Shown piece by piece: positions 62,288 to 64,000 of a stretch of DNA of 64,000 nucleotides. The first letter of the stretch is position 1. Each line of letters opens with the position of its first letter. The notes under the pieces are model-generated. The model worked only from the letters and a program-made list of their open reading frames with translations, made no database searches and was not told where the DNA came from. This DNA comes from Christensenella hongkongensis (lineage in GTDB: Bacteria; Bacillota; Clostridia; Christensenellales; Christensenellaceae). The stretch is taken from NCBI RefSeq assembly GCF_000981035.1, contig NZ_LAYJ01000076.1, forward strand, positions 1 through 64,000, given 5' to 3'. Made by a program: the position numbers and the translations under genes.

Positions 62288-62318
62288 AAAAAAAGCGGTC
62301 CAAAGGGATCGCTTTTTT
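62288..62318 (-). terminator. Terminator of the ohr gene
   Basis: AAAAAAGCG-xTCC pairs with GGA-x-CGCTTTTTT around a short loop, with a T-run in the leftward transcript, directly after the ohr stop at 62327. Confidence 0.75.
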
Positions 62319-62326
62319 CTCCTGAT

Positions 62327-62731
62327 TCAGACTGCCTTTAACGTTACTTCAATATTACCCCGCGTTGCCTTGGAATACGGACAAACCTCATGCGCTTTTT
62401 CCAGGAGTTCCTGCGTTTTTTCCGGGGACTGCCCTTCTATATGTCCCTCGATATCTGCGCCGATCATATAGTCAAACGGTTCTTTTTCATATAGGGAAAC
62501 GACGATAGCAACCGTGCTTTTCGCATTGATCCCTGCCTTTTGCATCACAAGCTCCAGCGCACTGTTAAAGCAGGCGCTGTAGCCTGCCGCAAATAATTGT
62601 TCCGGATTTGTCGCTCCCGCATTGCCACTGCCCGGCGCTGCAATTTTCAAATCAAGCGAGTGGTCTTCCGAAAAAACCTCTCCTGTGCGTCCTCCGGTGT
62701 TTGTCATTTTAACAGAATAAATTTTTTTCAT
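62327..62731 (-). CDS. ohr: Organic hydroperoxide resistance protein (Ohr/OsmC family)
   Basis: 134 residues. Ohr is a thiol peroxidase that reduces organic hydroperoxides. The peroxidatic C54 (AAGYSACFNSAL) and resolving C117 (AHEVCPYSKATRGNI) are both present. The N-terminal dimer strand reads KIYSVKMTNTGGRTGEV. I place the start at ATG 62731, 9 nt after AAAGGA; ATG 62737 is only 3 nt from it. It is monocistronic. No OhrR regulator is visible in the window. Confidence 0.93.
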   Translation of the reverse strand: MKKIYSVKMTNTGGRTGEVFSEDHSLDLKIAAPGSGNAGATNPEQLFAAGYSACFNSALELVMQKAGINAKSTVAIVVSLYEKEPFDYMIGADIEGHIEGQSPEKTQELLEKAHEVCPYSKATRGNIEVTLKAV

Positions 62732-62868
62732 GATCATAATTCCTTTCCTGATTGGTATTTTTTATCGGTATGGTTTCACTTGAATTAGTAATACCCAGAA
62801 TCGGAATCCATCAAACGCTTTCATAAAAAATCCGGCGCTACAATTTACAGGTCGGCCCCTATCTGTTT

Positions 62869-63987
62869 TTACTCAAAAGCTTTCGCCACATCACGAAGGC
62901 CTTCCACAATTTCCAGGTGCTGCGGGCACTGGCGTTCGCAGTTTTTGCAGCCAATACAATCGGATGCTTTTCCATGCGTCTTCGTATAGTTTTCATAATA
63001 CACGCCCTGAACCGAAAATCCCTTGGGTTTTGCCTGCTTTTCCAGATTATACAATGAAAAATATGCCGGAATCGGAATATTCCCTGGACATCCCTCAACG
63101 CAATATCCACAGCCAGTGCACGGTATTGCAATCGTTGAATTAATCTCGCTGACCGCCTGCTTTATAATAGCGCGCTCTTCTGCATTAAGCGGAGCAAATT
63201 TTTCCATATATGAAGTATTATCCAAAAGCTGCGCCAGATTGCTCATACCGCTTAAAACAGTGAGAATCCCCTGGTTACTCGCGGCAAACCGTACCGCCCA
63301 TGACGCTGCGGACATATGAGGCGCATAATTCCTGAACAGATTTTCCACTTTTGGCGGTACCTTGGCAAGCGTGCCGCCCTTCACAGGCTCCATCACAATG
63401 ATTTCCTTTCCATGCCTTCGCGCGGCGTCATAGCATTTGCGGGACTGTATGCTTTCATTCTCCCAATCCAGATAATTGATTTGAAGTTGTACGACGTCAA
63501 CCTCCGGATGATCGGTTAATATCTTTTCCAGGAGGTCTGCATTGTCATGATAAGAAAATCCAATCTTACGGATCTTGCCAGCCGCTTTTTTCTTTTTGAT
63601 GAATCCAAAGCTATCAAACTTCTGTGCAATTTCGTAATGCAGAACGTTCAGGTTATGCAACAAATAATAATCAAAATATTCCACCCCACATTTTTCAAGC
63701 TGCTCAGAAAAAATTCTGTCCATATCTTCGGCTTTTTCCAAAAACATAGTTGGCATTTTTGAAGTCAATGTAAAGCTTTCCCGCGGATAGCGTTTTACAA
63801 GAGCCTCCCTCGCCACTATTTCACTTGTAAACTCATGATACATATACGCTGTATCAAAATACGTAAATCCCCGTGAAATAAACTCGTCCACCATGAACCT
63901 GACCTGCTCCATATCTACGCTTTTTTTGTCATTTTCATCCAAAAGCGGGAGCCTCATCAGGCCAAACCCCAATTTTTTTATCTCCAT
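62869..63987 (-). CDS. Aldo/keto reductase with C-terminal 4Fe-4S ferredoxin domain
   Basis: 372 residues. An N-terminal aldo/keto reductase barrel (about 1-270: [30 protein letters not shown] with catalytic Asp/Tyr, DYYLLHNL) is fused to a ferredoxin-like tail. The tail has Cys clusters [18 protein letters not shown] and [15 protein letters not shown]. This fused type is common in anaerobic Firmicutes; it probably exchanges electrons between NAD(P)H-type substrates and ferredoxin, but physiological substrates are mostly unknown. Its start is 13 bp from the window edge. Confidence 0.92.
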   Translation of the reverse strand: MEIKKLGFGLMRLPLLDENDKKSVDMEQVRFMVDEFISRGFTYFDTAYMYHEFTSEIVAREALVKRYPRESFTLTSKMPTMFLEKAEDMDRIFSEQLEKCGVEYFDYYLLHNLNVLHYEIAQKFDSFGFIKKKKAAGKIRKIGFSYHDNADLLEKILTDHPEVDVVQLQINYLDWENESIQSRKCYDAARRHGKEIIVMEPVKGGTLAKVPPKVENLFRNYAPHMSAASWAVRFAASNQGILTVLSGMSNLAQLLDNTSYMEKFAPLNAEERAIIKQAVSEINSTIAIPCTGCGYCVEGCPGNIPIPAYFSLYNLEKQAKPKGFSVQGVYYENYTKTHGKASDCIGCKNCERQCPQHLEIVEGLRDVAKAFE

Positions 63988-64000
63988 ATCTTACCCTCTT

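Larger units (their letters stand above)
61895..62326. other. Gene-free region between ohr and the phosphorelay operon
   Basis: It contains two terminator hairpins (listed separately) and, on the minus strand near 62010-62060, AT-rich promoter-like sequence for the phosphorelay operon (TTGCAC/TTGAAC with TATATG or TATGTG, imperfect spacing). I see no gene or riboswitch motif. Confidence 0.4.

Noticed and set aside
1-64000. CRISPR arrays, tRNA/rRNA genes and insertion sequences
   Set aside because: No regularly spaced repeats, cloverleaf-type conserved sequences or transposase frames were seen on either strand.

Overview
The window looks like a chromosomal segment of a motile, strictly anaerobic Gram-positive bacterium of the class Clostridia. 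The evidence is the clostridial flagellar gene set (SwrD/FlbD, FliK, MotE-like, CheC/CheD), a glycyl-radical enzyme, a ferredoxin-like aldo/keto reductase, strong GGAGG ribosome-binding sites with frequent TTG starts, and sigma-A promoters. I cannot name the genus. I see no tRNA, rRNA, CRISPR array or IS element.

Region 1 (1-16176, all leftward) is one chemotaxis/flagellar operon in transcription order cheC, cheD, cheY, cheA, cheW, mcp, fliF, fliG, fliH, fliI, fliJ, a MotE-like gene, fliK, flgD, flgE, flbD/swrD, motA (cut by the window edge). cheR, cheB, fliE, flgB and flgC are not here.

Region 2 (16177-18171) is a divergent intergenic region holding a lone tyrosine recombinase. It is flanked on both sides by TGACGG tandem repeats and by two matching 25-bp dyad sites.

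Region 3 (18172-28398) is signalling: a LytTR response regulator and a convergent GHKL sensor kinase, then a c-di-GMP cluster (HD-GYP, ComFB, a degenerate GGDEF-EAL, FapA, GGDEF-GGDEF*-EAL, a V4R protein).

Region 4 (28528-33421) is a tyrosine decarboxylase with an amino-acid/amine antiporter, plus a separate amino-acid permease.

Region 5 (33751-51421) is carbohydrate metabolism in two divergons. In the first, a SorC regulator faces an operon for a glycyl-radical enzyme, its activase, an L-xylulokinase-like kinase, a class II aldolase/epimerase and a UlaE-like 3-epimerase. In the second, another SorC regulator faces an acetoin-dehydrogenase-type complex (E1 alpha, E1 beta, E2, E3) followed by an FGGY kinase. 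In that complex the lipoyl domain sits on E3 and not on E2. A VOC protein, a GRP-family sugar transporter and a glucose-dehydrogenase-like SDR follow.

Region 6 (51523-61894) is a small unknown gene and a leftward phosphorelay operon: REC-GGDEF*-EAL-REC*-GGDEF, NTF2-PAS hybrid kinase, HPt, multi-PAS hybrid kinase. An Ohr peroxidase and an Fe-S aldo/keto reductase close the window.

Taken together, the window links motility, c-di-GMP control and anaerobic use of unusual sugars or polyols. The least explained parts are the glycyl-radical sugar operon, the kinase plus acetoin-type dehydrogenase operon with relocated lipoyl domain, and the lone recombinase with paired sites between two signalling operons.
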